The notes: generated by a model not told the origin, from the letters alone. DNA of 54,174 nt from Gammaproteobacteria bacterium RIFCSPHIGHO2_12_FULL_38_11 (GCA_001801515.1 MGXX01000080.1:1-54174); one strand, 5' to 3'. Positions 1 to 9,361 are shown, counted from the first letter of the stretch. Translations and numbers: made by a program.

Positions 1-113
1 TTTCTGTGATAATTATATTGCTTATCGCAAGATTCGCACGCACCCTTCCAGGTGCGTTTCTGTGATAATTATATTGCTTATCGCAAGATTCGCACGCACT
101 CTTCCGGGCGCGT
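1..113. repeat. Two tandem copies of the 56-bp palindromic repeat
   Basis: Two adjacent units start at positions 1 and 57, a spacing of exactly 56 bp. Each contains the core TTTCTGTGATAATTATATTG, then CTTATCGCAAGATTCGCACG and a GC-rich palindromic end (CGCACNCTTCCNGGNGCG). The same unit recurs at 1888-1944 and in a five-copy array at 13161-13420. The second unit runs into the 3' end of mutY on the minus strand, where it provides the last codons and the stop. The array may continue to the left of the window. Confidence 0.9.
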
Positions 114-1124
114 GCTCAATATATTTAATATTTTTGTGACAGGCGCCGCCACACCGCCCGGCAATGCATTGCCCAATCTATACAGCACAGAAACGCGCCC
201 AAAAGGGTGCGTGTGAGCCTTGCGATGAGAAACAGAAAACCGAACAGGGGTAATAATCAAGGTAAAATGCGTAAATTGATGTGTTATCTCCGGCAATTCT
301 TCAATGAATTTTAACTTAGGTAAATCATTTTCACACTCCGGAAAACTCCATAATCCACCCCAAATCCCTGTCGATGGTCGTTTTAATAATAATAGCTCAC
401 CCTGTTTATTCTCAACAATATACATCTTTACTTTTTTAACAGGACGTTCTTTTTTTACTATTTTTACAGGGTAAAACGTTGGCTGATTATTTTTATACGC
501 AGCGCAATCAGCAATAAATGGGCAATCGCTGCAGCGTGGTTTTGCGCTGGTGCACAACGTTGCACCCAAATCCATAATCGCCTGATTGTATTTTGCAGCA
601 TTTTTTTCAGGTGTTAATTTTTCAGCAAGCGCCCACATCTCTGTAATAACATCTTTTTGATTAACGGGTTTATCAATTGCAAAATAGCGTGCCAATACAC
701 GCTTCACATTTCCATCTAAAATAACCGCTTTTTTCTGCAATGAAAAAGAAATAATAGCACCAGCGGTAGATTTGCCAATCCCTGGTAATTCGCTCATCGC
801 TTCAACAGAGGATGGAAATTTCCCTTTGCATTTTCCATCAATAATTTTCGCTGTTTTATGAATATTGCGTGCGCGGGCATAATACCCTAAACCTGACCAA
901 TGAGATAAAACGGCATCTTCTGTCGCCATTGCCAATGATTTTACGGTGGGAAATGATTTCATGAAACGATCATAATAACCAATGACGGTTGTAACTTGGG
1001 TTTGTTGCAGCATGATTTCTGAAATCCAAACACGATATGCCGTCGGATTTTTTTGCCAAGGCAAATCGTGACGGCCGTACTGTTCGTACCATTTGAGTAG
1101 TTTTTTTGAAAATGTGTTTGGCAT
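78..1124 (-). CDS. mutY: Adenine DNA glycosylase MutY
   Basis: MutY removes adenine mispaired with 8-oxoguanine or guanine in base excision repair. The 348-residue product has the catalytic-Glu segment WISEIMLQQTQV near residue 35, the helix-hairpin-helix LPGIGKSTAGAI, the catalytic Asp in ILDGNVKRVLAR, and four iron-sulfur cysteines in CTSAKPRCSDCPFIADC (C-x6-C-x2-C-x5-C). A C-terminal NUDIX-like 8-oxoG recognition domain follows and ends near VAAPVTKIL. Two parts look repeat-derived: residues about 299-313 (SHRKAHTHPFGRVSV) match the 56-bp repeat read in frame, and the last 12 residues (STRPEECVRILR) plus the stop lie in the repeat at positions 57-113. The catalytic core is intact, so the enzyme is probably active. 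It is transcribed divergently from trmB, with 61 bp between the starts. Confidence 0.96.
   Translation of the reverse strand: MPNTFSKKLLKWYEQYGRHDLPWQKNPTAYRVWISEIMLQQTQVTTVIGYYDRFMKSFPTVKSLAMATEDAVLSHWSGLGYYARARNIHKTAKIIDGKCKGKFPSSVEAMSELPGIGKSTAGAIISFSLQKKAVILDGNVKRVLARYFAIDKPVNQKDVITEMWALAEKLTPEKNAAKYNQAIMDLGATLCTSAKPRCSDCPFIADCAAYKNNQPTFYPVKIVKKERPVKKVKMYIVENKQGELLLLKRPSTGIWGGLWSFPECENDLPKLKFIEELPEITHQFTHFTLIITPVRFSVSHRKAHTHPFGRVSVLYRLGNALPGGVAAPVTKILNILSTRPEECVRILR
184..240. repeat. 56-bp family repeat inserted in frame in mutY
   Basis: On the plus strand the sequence CACAGAAACGCGCCCAAAAG followed by GGTGCGTGTGAGCCTTGCGA matches the reverse complement of the 56-bp unit (CACAGAAACGCGCCCGGAAG, then GGTGCGTGCGAATCTCGCGA), with a few mismatches. 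It lies inside the mutY reading frame and encodes about residues 299-313. The AT-rich part of the unit is diverged or missing. Confidence 0.8.
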
Positions 1125-1185
1125 CAGAGATTTATTCTTTTAAGATGTTGTCAATTTAACCTAGGTTTAAGCAGGTAGTATATCA

Positions 1186-1869
1186 ATGGCAATCATCAAA
1201 CGCGAAATAAAATCCTTCGTTAAACGCCAACGACGCGTGACTGCACGCTTACAAAAAGCCCATGATCTCGCATGGCCACAATTCGGCATTATTGCTACTG
1301 AAGAAAAATTAAATTTAAATGAAATATTCAATAGAAATTCAGAAAAAATTTGTGAAATTGGTTTTGGACATGGCGACACATTGTTACCGATGGCAATTAA
1401 TAATCCCGATAAAGATTATTTAGGAATCGAAGTGCATGAGCCAGGTATTGCAGTTGTGATGATGGGAATAATTGAAAATAATTTAAGCAATATTCGTGTG
1501 ATACAAAATGATGCTGTCAAAATATTACAAAATAATATGCCAGATCATTCTTTTTCTCGTATTCATATTTACTTTCCTGATCCATGGCCGAAGAAAAAAC
1601 ACCGTAAAAGACGCATCATTCAGCCGGAATTTGTGCAATTACTTCGAAAAAAATTAATACCGGGTGGCTTGATTCATTGTGCAACAGATTGGGAAGATTA
1701 TGCAAAACACATGATGGCTGTTTTATCTGAAGCCGAAGGTTTTAAAAATGCGGTGGGCGATCATCAATTTGCCGATAATGAAAAATTAAAATTGCGCGAA
1801 AACACCAAATTCGAAAAACGCGGTGTGAAATTGGGACATGGTGTTTGGGATCTGTTATTTATAATATAA
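1186..1869 (+). CDS. trmB: tRNA (guanine-N7-)-methyltransferase TrmB
   Basis: TrmB makes 7-methylguanosine at position 46 of tRNA using S-adenosylmethionine. The 227-residue protein has the SAM-binding loop CEIGFGHGDTLL near residue 60, the family signature IYFPDPWPKKKHRKRR near residues 129-144, and a C-terminal GVKLGHGVWDL segment. The length is normal. The ATG at 1186 is used. The gene reads away from mutY, and a copy of the 56-bp repeat begins two bases after its stop codon, so the coding sequence here was not extended by the repeat. Confidence 0.96.
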   Translation: MAIIKREIKSFVKRQRRVTARLQKAHDLAWPQFGIIATEEKLNLNEIFNRNSEKICEIGFGHGDTLLPMAINNPDKDYLGIEVHEPGIAVVMMGIIENNLSNIRVIQNDAVKILQNNMPDHSFSRIHIYFPDPWPKKKHRKRRIIQPEFVQLLRKKLIPGGLIHCATDWEDYAKHMMAVLSEAEGFKNAVGDHQFADNEKLKLRENTKFEKRGVKLGHGVWDLLFII

Positions 1870-1870
1870 A

Positions 1871-1955
1871 TGCACCCGGAAGGGCGCGTTTCTGTGGTGA
1901 TTATATTGCTTGTCGCGAGATTCGCACGCAGGCTTCCGCCCGCGTTTCTGTGCTA
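1871..1955. repeat. 56-bp family repeat downstream of trmB
   Basis: An inverted end (TGCACCCGGAAGGGCGCG) is followed by a unit starting at 1888 (GTTTCTGTGGTGATTATATT) and the beginning of a second at 1944, spaced exactly 56 bp. The palindromic ends could form a hairpin between the convergent ends of trmB and the outer-membrane gene and might help terminate transcription, although no T-run follows. Confidence 0.85.
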
Positions 1956-3167
1956 TTTAAACGCATATCCAACAGATATCTCTAGCGGCACTTGCACACC
2001 GGGATTGGTCGGCAAGACATTACCATTTGAATAATGTCCAATGGTCGCTGCGATATTGAAATTTTTGTTTTGCCCAATGAATGCGCCGATGCCCAGCAAA
2101 TCCTGGAAGGAAAATTGTCCGCCTAAATAGATATTATCCATGTAGCTTTGGGTTAAATACGTCGGCCCTGCAATTTCATATCTAAAATACCAATCAATTT
2201 TAGGAGAGCGGTAAAACCAAAAATGAAAATCAGGGAAAACAGAAATCGCTTGAAAGGGCGTATTATTCAGTGATGAATGATAAGTTGAAATGCTGGCCCC
2301 TAGATCAAACGAAAATATTTTATGCGTGTGAAAAATATTTCTTTCATACAATAAAGTGGCGCCATTTTGTGTGTGTAATTGGCCACTCCAGAAAATGGGT
2401 AAGCCCCCTTTAACCGTAAAATATTGATTTATGTTAGGGTTGAAAATATGGGTGTTAAATCCACCGATTTGAATTAAATTTTTGTGGAAAATATAATTTG
2501 TTGAATAAGATTTTGGTAAATGTAACGTACGAAATAAATAATAAAACCCAGCGAAGGCGTAAGTTGTTGCGGGCTGATGATTGTTTTGTTGCGCGAATGC
2601 GTACTCTAACCCTAAATTTAAGTGCCAATTTTGCGTAAAAGCGTAAGTGACCCCGCCGCCGGTTAATTCTGTTGCAATATCCTCTGAAGGGATGGCATTT
2701 GTTGTGCCAACATCAAACCCATGACGAGAAACAATGCCCAAGCCTGCAATGCCATATAAACTAAGGCGATTATTAATAGGTAAAGTAGGGCGTAATGTAA
2801 TACCCATTAATGAAATCCAAATAGAATGTTTTCCAGGTGTATTATTAATTATATTATTCGCATATGCCCTTTCAATCGGACGCATTAAGCTGATTTCTGC
2901 AGCTAAATACGGATTAAAATAGTGACCGATAAAAACATTTAATCCAACATGCGGGTTTGAAAATGATTGCGCCTGAAAGCCGTTGATTAAATCGGAATTG
3001 GAGTAGGGAAAGCTGGTGTAACCCGCACCCATTCCAACATAGGTATTATTCAATACGGGTGGTAATTGCTCGCGTTTACTGGGAGCGTATTCTTTTTGTG
3101 TTGCTGCTTGTGATGTTAGTGTAATAACAGAAAGTAATATTATTGCTACGGATTTTAAAAAATTCAT
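1953..3167 (-). CDS. Outer-membrane protein with OmpA-like barrel fused to PagL-like barrel
   Basis: The 404-residue protein starts with a signal peptide (MNFLKSVAIILLSVITLTSQ, cleaved near QAA). I chose the ATG at 3167 because the longer frame back to 3221 reads through the GGAACATGTACGAAATAAC repeat and would bury the signal. Residues about 40-215 look like an eight-stranded OmpA-like barrel ending in alternating aromatic residues (YAFAGFYYLF). Residues about 230-404 resemble the lipid A 3-O-deacylase PagL: a late IGHYSNG motif has the His (about 378) and Ser (about 380) in the H-x-S-N arrangement of PagL. At the usual spacing for the third catalytic residue (Glu, His+14) I see Gln; a Glu lies at His+18. 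PagL enzymes are normally about 170 residues, so the double-barrel arrangement is unusual. Activity is uncertain. Confidence 0.75.
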   Translation of the reverse strand: MNFLKSVAIILLSVITLTSQAATQKEYAPSKREQLPPVLNNTYVGMGAGYTSFPYSNSDLINGFQAQSFSNPHVGLNVFIGHYFNPYLAAEISLMRPIERAYANNIINNTPGKHSIWISLMGITLRPTLPINNRLSLYGIAGLGIVSRHGFDVGTTNAIPSEDIATELTGGGVTYAFTQNWHLNLGLEYAFAQQNNHQPATTYAFAGFYYLFRTLHLPKSYSTNYIFHKNLIQIGGFNTHIFNPNINQYFTVKGGLPIFWSGQLHTQNGATLLYERNIFHTHKIFSFDLGASISTYHSSLNNTPFQAISVFPDFHFWFYRSPKIDWYFRYEIAGPTYLTQSYMDNIYLGGQFSFQDLLGIGAFIGQNKNFNIAATIGHYSNGNVLPTNPGVQVPLEISVGYAFK

Positions 3168-3180
3168 TGCTTGTTCCAAT

Positions 3181-3200
3181 GTTATTTCGTACATGTTCCT
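3181..3200. repeat. Solo end of the GGAACATGTACGAAATAA element in a gene leader
   Basis: On the minus strand the sequence reads GGAACATGTACGAAATAAC, the terminal motif of the 177-bp element at 43010-43186. It lies just upstream of the ribosome-binding region of the double-barrel outer-membrane gene. Confidence 0.75.
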
Positions 3201-3238
3201 TACTCGTTCGCTAACGCTCACACGTGCGTGCTTCTGAT

Positions 3239-3805
3239 CTATTTTATGGGAATAATTTTAATTAAAACCCCAATCACAGGATAATCCAAATAATTTAATT
3301 CATTACTGCGCATCCGGCGATTTTGCAATAAATGAAAACTAAAAGAAGATTGATCAATATTTAATGTTGGATCAATTTGTTTTAATAAATTCGTTGGCTC
3401 TGTTAAAAATAAATCTGTATGCACATCAAAATAATGTGATAGCGCAATCGTCATATAACCCGACAGCTTTGCTCCAGCGTTACTACCACCAGCCAGCGGA
3501 ATTGTAACGGTTGATTGCCCTGAGCGCCAGGTTTCTGGCCAACTTCCATCTAATAATATCTGATAGTGCGGATTTTTCATCAAAGCATTTTTTTCATGGG
3601 TCAGTTCCGATGCGGAATCTGTTTGGGTTGCGTTTGTATTGAAAATTGCAGGGCTTACAACAGGCCAGGTTTCGGATTGCAATGTATCTGGTGTTAAATG
3701 CGAGAAAACAAGTACTTGCACATCATACTGCCTTTCTGGTGCAGCATAAATTAAGCTTGTGAAACAGCATAAAAGCAGCGTAGTGCGTCGAATCCAGTGG
3801 TTCAT
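3239..3805 (-). CDS. CsiV-like periplasmic protein
   Basis: The 188-residue protein has a signal peptide (MNHWIRRTTLLLCCFTSLIY, cleaved after YAA). The mature N-terminus YDVQVLVFSHLTPDTLQ and the C-terminal region SFHLLQNRRMRSNELNYLDY followed by PVIGVLIKI match the layout of the CsiV/DUF2803 family. CsiV was described in Vibrio as a peptidoglycan-binding protein needed for cell shape. It probably shares a transcript with the downstream outer-membrane gene (same strand, 71 bp to its start). Assignment is from remembered family pattern only. Confidence 0.65.
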   Translation of the reverse strand: MNHWIRRTTLLLCCFTSLIYAAPERQYDVQVLVFSHLTPDTLQSETWPVVSPAIFNTNATQTDSASELTHEKNALMKNPHYQILLDGSWPETWRSGQSTVTIPLAGGSNAGAKLSGYMTIALSHYFDVHTDLFLTEPTNLLKQIDPTLNIDQSSFSFHLLQNRRMRSNELNYLDYPVIGVLIKIIPIK

Positions 3806-3969
3806 GGTGTTTTTGTCCTTGATATGTTTTTCGCTAGTTTACACGGCGGTTTGAGAGGATGGAAGGGCTTATGTGCTTGAAGTACAGACAATATTTTAGC
3901 GTTTATTAAGAGTTTGTTAAGATTTTTGTGCTATATATGAGGGTATATGAAGTGATTGGGAGTGGAGCG

Positions 3970-6900
3970 ATGCCTGATAATATTAAAATATCTTCAAAAG
4001 AATTGGCAAGGAAAAAAAATATCCTTGGGTATTTTAAAGATTGCACGACTGAATGGAAACTTCTCAAAGACGTCCGTTTTGCGCGCGTGATTGAGGTAAC
4101 AGGTGGAGACGATCATCAGGTTACTGCAGATAAGGAAAAATATTATAAACAAAATGTTTATCTGCTGTCCGATATTGAATCTTATGTGGCAAAGCGAGAT
4201 GAATTTAATGCCTCACCGTCTAATATCGGGTATTCTGTTCAAATTAAACTAAAAAGTGTTGATCTTCACATTAATCTAGGTGTAATTTTTCCTTTTATAA
4301 ACCCAGAGATTATTGTTTCTGAAAATGATCTTATGGCAGCATATAATGCTGATAACCCTTCGAATAAGTTAGAAAACCCTGACGCTATTCTTCAATTTGC
4401 AAAATTAATTAATGAAAAAAATACGGAAGCTATTAAGTTCCTTAAAAAATTTCGTCAAAAACAAATTATTAAAACCACTGTTGAATATAGCAGCGCGCCC
4501 AGTTCGTTTCATAATGGCGGACGGCCAATTGATACAAATCAGTTAATTGCGCTAATCAAATTGTTCGTAGAAGCGCATAGTGATCAACAAAATGTTCTTC
4601 GTTTAAATGATGACGATTGCCTGGATTTAAAAGCCGCATATATTTTAAATTTAAATCTAGATCAATTATTTAATGCACTTCATGATAGATTTCCGAGTGA
4701 CACTAAAAAACTGGAATTTCTTGTTAATCATATTATATTTCCTTCTGGTGATGGAAAAAAATTGAATGGTACCGTTAAACTTCCAGCAACAGTTGAAATG
4801 CTAATTGATGATAACCAGAAAAAAAGTATTGATAAAAATTTAAATTCTGTTTTAGAGTCTGTCTTAGCGAGAAAAAAAGCTGAGGATAAGGCAGAGAAAG
4901 AAAGACAAGCGAAAAAAGAAGCCGAACAGGCTATCGTAAAAACTGAAGAAGAAAACAAAAAAAATATATTAATAAAAAAATTAACAGACATTTTAAAATT
5001 GCCAGAATATGTTTCAGTTGTTCTCAATCCTATCTTGTCTGATTTTGAATTAAAAATTAAAAAAGGAGAAGTGGAAATTGTATTGGGTACGTTAAAGCAT
5101 GAAGAAGAACCTGCGACTACCCATAAATTATTTTTCAATAATTCCGAATTAACCTGTTTTTCAGCTGTGTTCGTGAAAAGACCATCTGGTATAGTACCAT
5201 CATTGTTTGATGTTCAGAAGCAAGAAAAGCTTTTATACGCGCATGTTTTCGCTTGTATGCTGGATGTAATAGAAAATGGCAACCATGATGAAATAACAAA
5301 AATAATGCTTGTAAAATCATTATTTTCGTACATTGAAAAAACAAATTTAACACTTGATGAAAATCAGCTTGTGAAAATCCTCCCATTTTTCACCTTGCTT
5401 GTACAAAAAGGAGGGCGCTTTACACTTTCTGCTGATAACGCATTAGCCTTAATGAATAAGGCTAGATTTACTGATACCGAAAAAGTAGGGTTGTCTAAAA
5501 TTGCGATTGACAATAAAACGCCAGATCGAAAAAATAAACCAATATCAGGGGATGATTTCTTAAAATTAATTGAGTTCGGATTTGGTGGTTTTCATAATAT
5601 GGATATCGGCGAGCCAACAAAACAATATACGCCGGAAATTCTGAAAAAAATACGTGATTTTAGACCATCTGAATTTGATAAATGTAAAGCAAAGGGTAGT
5701 GCTTCTAAAAAGCACCTTGTTGGGTTACCAAGTATTTCTACCATTTCAAATATTATAACAAATGAAAACGAAATAGTGCTGGCCTATAATCGCTGGGTTG
5801 ATATATTTAACAAATCAAATAAAGATATTAAGCAACATGTTAGTAACTTGATTACTATGCTGCGTCAAAAAGAGGTTGCGACATTCCTATTATATTTTCG
5901 AATTGAAAAAATTTTGCAAAACAATAATTGTACAACCGGTATTTTTTCGAGCATTCTAGATGAGTGTAAACAAAGAAATAAAGTGTATTTGAATTATCAA
6001 AATGTTTCTTTTGAAAATAATTTTGATTTTAAAAAAATTTTTAATGTGCCATCAAGCCCAACAGGTACGCCTCTAAGAGAGAACGTATCGACCAGTCCTA
6101 AAATCAAAACTAAAGCGCCTACAATACACGAACAACTTAACTATTTATTGTCCTTAAATTTATATGGCGCAAAATTTAACGGTGTGATATTACCTGATTT
6201 TATTTTGAACCTAATGGATGACAAGGAAAAAACAGCGGTAAAATTAGCTGGGAAAATCAGTGGTGATAAATTACATGATATTTTTGTTAAAGCAAAAAAA
6301 TCATTTGATAAATTAAATAAAAACAAATTTTCTGAATTTTTATTGCCAGATAAAAAAATGTCGCCTGAAACATTTAATAAATTGTCTAATGATAATCAAG
6401 ATACTTTTGATAGAGGCGGGCCAGCAATTTGTGCACGTGGCATTTATGTTTCGGGTAATGCAGAGCTTGTTTTTCAAAATGACGTTCGCTTTGATTATCG
6501 TAATGCACAATTTGAAACTTTAACCGTTAAACGCAATGGGTTGTTGAGTGATGCACGCTTAAAAGGCATTAAAGCCAAGCAACTGATTATTGAAGAGGGT
6601 ATTGAACTTACTGATAAGAAAAAACTAAACCCAATTAGCCTTAAAAATTTCAATGAGATTGTTTATAACGTAACACTCAAACAAAAAAATAAAGCTAATT
6701 TGCCTGTGAACATGCTTATTAAAGATGGCTCAGTTATATTTTCATCTAGCGCTAATACTTTTAATTTACCATCACCTAATGAGATTGATGCATTATACGC
6801 ACAAATTTCTAAGGAATATCACACCGTTCGGCAATTGCCTGGCGAAGCGTTTGGTTTTGGCAGAATAAATGCTTTAAATAAAGCAAAGCCAGCACTTTCG

Positions 6901-9078
6901 TCTGCTGAAAAAATTCTTTCATTGCTCGAGTATGCGAAAAAATATCCGGATAGGGCGAGTTCTTCTGCATTATATAATGTTTTACGGCAAAATTTTTCAA
7001 CGTTTAAATCTACTGACGTAGAATCTGCTGGCACCGATAGTAGCGTAAAATTTATACCTGATAAAAGCGACTTAGATTCTTTTATTACACAGACTCTTGA
7101 AAATAATTTACACCTGCTTCAATTAACCGATGAATTAAAAATTAAAGACGTATTTGATATGATTTGCAGTGAAATAATCCGTGACGGAAAAGTTAAAAAT
7201 TACTTTGCACAAAGTACCCCTGATGTTGATTGTAAGGAAATGTTTGCAGATGATCTTAAGAAAAAGATTAAAGTACATTTGTTACGTCCTGACAATATTA
7301 AAATTTATCTTCTGAAAAAATATGCAGGTATTTCTAAAAAGCGGCTAGACGAAAAAACTTTTAGTCCTAATTTAAAAAAATTATTGAAAAGCGTTTTTTC
7401 TGCTGTTGGTGTAACTGTCACTGATCGTGAAATTTCTAATTCTTTTTTACCGGCAAATGAGTCTCTAGAAAATTCCTGGAATGCTTGTGAAAAAGAATTT
7501 AATATAATAAATGAAAAAATAATATCTGAATTTAGCAATGGCAAAATCCCAGTGAGTTTGACTGATGTGAAAAATTTAGAGTCTATAATTCAGAATGTTT
7601 ATAAAAAATTTGAAACAAAAAATAATGATTTAAATATTTTTATCCAGGGTGCTATTAGATCTCGCATAAAATCTCTTTTATTTGTCATGGCAGAACGTTC
7701 ATTGTTGCTTGCATCAACAACTTCGCTCTCTCCAGATTCTGCTGTGATAGCCCAGTTAAAAAAATGTTGTGAGGCTATTAAAATCCCACTGACAAATGAT
7801 GAGGAAAAGTCAATACAGACGCATGTCGACACAATTGTTGTTGATTTCAAAAAGCCCATTTCTCAAATAAACAATGCAATTAATCAGAATTTGATTGTCA
7901 ATGCACAAGAATTAAAATCTGGTCTTGAAAAATTATTAGTACATGTTGATAAAAATTGCAAAGTTTATTCCGTACTAAATTTACTATTATCATTTGCTGA
8001 TGAACCTGATGTTATTAGTTCGGGACAAATTTTACATGAGGTTAAAAATCTTTTTAGTGCGATTAATAATGATTTAGATCTTTCCGTTTTTACTTTGCAA
8101 GGCGATAAAAAATTTGCAGTTTGTATCAAAAAGCTGAATGATTTATTGCTTGATTGCGATGAAAGAAGAAATACTGAAAAACAGACGGTTCAAAAGTTTC
8201 ATATTCTGCTTACAACAATCATACCCGGCATTATGTCAAGCTTGGCTAATGTAAATAAAAATAATAAACAGGATTGCCGTAATTTATTGGATAGAATTAA
8301 TGAAGTATTGCCTGCAGAAGAGATGATTAATAAACTAAACCTGCATTTTGATGAAAATAAGAAAGTCATTTCAAAGCTTAGGGAAGCCATATCAGAACTT
8401 AAAACTAAAAAAAATGCGTTAGAAAAATTTAATAGTTTAGCCGTTGATGATCATGCTGTTTATTCAGATGATTTTAAAAAACTTGTAAGCGAAGAATTTG
8501 TTGTTCTATTGCAAGCTTCAACATCATCACCTAGTAATCTTATGGTATGGTTTTGTCAAGCTGTGACTACCATAAAAAATTTTCTTAATAATGAAGCTGA
8601 TTTGAGTTTCTTTATTTGTTCTAGAGATGATCTTCAAAGTTTGGTGGAAGCTTTACGTAATCAGTACGCCAAAGATCGAATATGTACTGCTGGAAACACA
8701 AAAGATGAATTGATTCAAGCGGTTTTAAAGTTTGTTAATTTGAGTTTTCTCCCAGAAACATATTATAATTTGATAAAAGATGATGTTCGTGAACTAGAAG
8801 GTCGTCGTTCGACTTTGAGGTCTGCATTAGAGGATATAATCAACAAAGCTGAATCATTTTGTAAGGATACTGTGCAGAATCGTGCTTATCTAAAGGCTCG
8901 TGAAGAACAAAGTAAGGCTGCTAGAGAGGCAAATACTAGCCAACAGGCCCCCACTGGTCGCAAAAAAAAGAAAGCTACCGGTAACAACCCTAATAATTTT
9001 TTCCAAACCTCGCCGAGAGAGAGTGCTGCTGCAACCCCACAGAATCAGCCAGCGGCGCAGCCTAAAAATACTAAATAA
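3970..9078 (+). CDS. Giant orphan protein, candidate secreted effector
   Basis: This 1702-residue protein is not recognised. I use the ATG at 3970, preceded by AGTGGAGCG, rather than the in-frame ATG at 3928. It is very rich in Lys, Asn, Asp and Ile. A charged segment predicted as coiled coil lies near residues 300-337 (RKKAEDKAEKERQAKKEAEQ and following). The middle and C-terminal parts look like long helical stretches. The last 60 or so residues are low complexity, with a basic patch (GRKKKK) and a Gln/Pro/Ala-rich tail. There is no signal peptide or membrane span. Size, composition and a flexible tail are common among Legionella and Coxiella type IVB effectors, but no catalytic motif was seen and the tail is not a clear Glu-rich secretion signal. 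It stands alone between the CsiV-like gene and bolA. Confidence 0.8.
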   Translation: MPDNIKISSKELARKKNILGYFKDCTTEWKLLKDVRFARVIEVTGGDDHQVTADKEKYYKQNVYLLSDIESYVAKRDEFNASPSNIGYSVQIKLKSVDLHINLGVIFPFINPEIIVSENDLMAAYNADNPSNKLENPDAILQFAKLINEKNTEAIKFLKKFRQKQIIKTTVEYSSAPSSFHNGGRPIDTNQLIALIKLFVEAHSDQQNVLRLNDDDCLDLKAAYILNLNLDQLFNALHDRFPSDTKKLEFLVNHIIFPSGDGKKLNGTVKLPATVEMLIDDNQKKSIDKNLNSVLESVLARKKAEDKAEKERQAKKEAEQAIVKTEEENKKNILIKKLTDILKLPEYVSVVLNPILSDFELKIKKGEVEIVLGTLKHEEEPATTHKLFFNNSELTCFSAVFVKRPSGIVPSLFDVQKQEKLLYAHVFACMLDVIENGNHDEITKIMLVKSLFSYIEKTNLTLDENQLVKILPFFTLLVQKGGRFTLSADNALALMNKARFTDTEKVGLSKIAIDNKTPDRKNKPISGDDFLKLIEFGFGGFHNMDIGEPTKQYTPEILKKIRDFRPSEFDKCKAKGSASKKHLVGLPSISTISNIITNENEIVLAYNRWVDIFNKSNKDIKQHVSNLITMLRQKEVATFLLYFRIEKILQNNNCTTGIFSSILDECKQRNKVYLNYQNVSFENNFDFKKIFNVPSSPTGTPLRENVSTSPKIKTKAPTIHEQLNYLLSLNLYGAKFNGVILPDFILNLMDDKEKTAVKLAGKISGDKLHDIFVKAKKSFDKLNKNKFSEFLLPDKKMSPETFNKLSNDNQDTFDRGGPAICARGIYVSGNAELVFQNDVRFDYRNAQFETLTVKRNGLLSDARLKGIKAKQLIIEEGIELTDKKKLNPISLKNFNEIVYNVTLKQKNKANLPVNMLIKDGSVIFSSSANTFNLPSPNEIDALYAQISKEYHTVRQLPGEAFGFGRINALNKAKPALSSAEKILSLLEYAKKYPDRASSSALYNVLRQNFSTFKSTDVESAGTDSSVKFIPDKSDLDSFITQTLENNLHLLQLTDELKIKDVFDMICSEIIRDGKVKNYFAQSTPDVDCKEMFADDLKKKIKVHLLRPDNIKIYLLKKYAGISKKRLDEKTFSPNLKKLLKSVFSAVGVTVTDREISNSFLPANESLENSWNACEKEFNIINEKIISEFSNGKIPVSLTDVKNLESIIQNVYKKFETKNNDLNIFIQGAIRSRIKSLLFVMAERSLLLASTTSLSPDSAVIAQLKKCCEAIKIPLTNDEEKSIQTHVDTIVVDFKKPISQINNAINQNLIVNAQELKSGLEKLLVHVDKNCKVYSVLNLLLSFADEPDVISSGQILHEVKNLFSAINNDLDLSVFTLQGDKKFAVCIKKLNDLLLDCDERRNTEKQTVQKFHILLTTIIPGIMSSLANVNKNNKQDCRNLLDRINEVLPAEEMINKLNLHFDENKKVISKLREAISELKTKKNALEKFNSLAVDDHAVYSDDFKKLVSEEFVVLLQASTSSPSNLMVWFCQAVTTIKNFLNNEADLSFFICSRDDLQSLVEALRNQYAKDRICTAGNTKDELIQAVLKFVNLSFLPETYYNLIKDDVRELEGRRSTLRSALEDIINKAESFCKDTVQNRAYLKAREEQSKAAREANTSQQAPTGRKKKKATGNNPNNFFQTSPRESAAATPQNQPAAQPKNTK

Positions 9079-9174
9079 TTATTCGCACGTTCCAAGTGAT
9101 ACTACCGTCCTCGCTTCTGAACCAACTTTTGCGCTATCCTTTTTCGATAATTTTTTTCGCCTAAATGAATTCTA

Positions 9175-9326
9175 ACAGTGCCAATGGAAACGCGAGCGCC
9201 AGCGACCGTGAAAGCATGATGTGCAGTAAATTTCTTAAAGGAGTGAATTCACTTGTAAAGCTTAAACACGCATACTGTTCGCCAAAGTTTCACGGTCGCT
9301 GGCGCTCGCGTTTCCATTGGCACTGT
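9175..9326. mobile_element. 152-bp MITE-like inverted-repeat element
   Basis: The arms 9175-9213 and 9288-9326 are 39-bp perfect inverted repeats beginning ACAGTGCCAATGGAAACGCG and continuing AGCGCCAGCGACCGTGAAA. About 74 bp lie between them, with no gene. A diverged relative with the same arms is at 15949-16104. TA occurs just outside both ends, a possible target duplication. It fills most of the 283-bp gap between the giant gene and bolA. Confidence 0.85.
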
Positions 9327-9361
9327 CTAACCTACACTTTTATTAGACTCTATTGGTTTTG

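Noticed and set aside
3168..3221. Longer N-terminus for the double-barrel outer-membrane protein
   Set aside because: The extra residues are encoded by the repeat and would mask a clear signal peptide.
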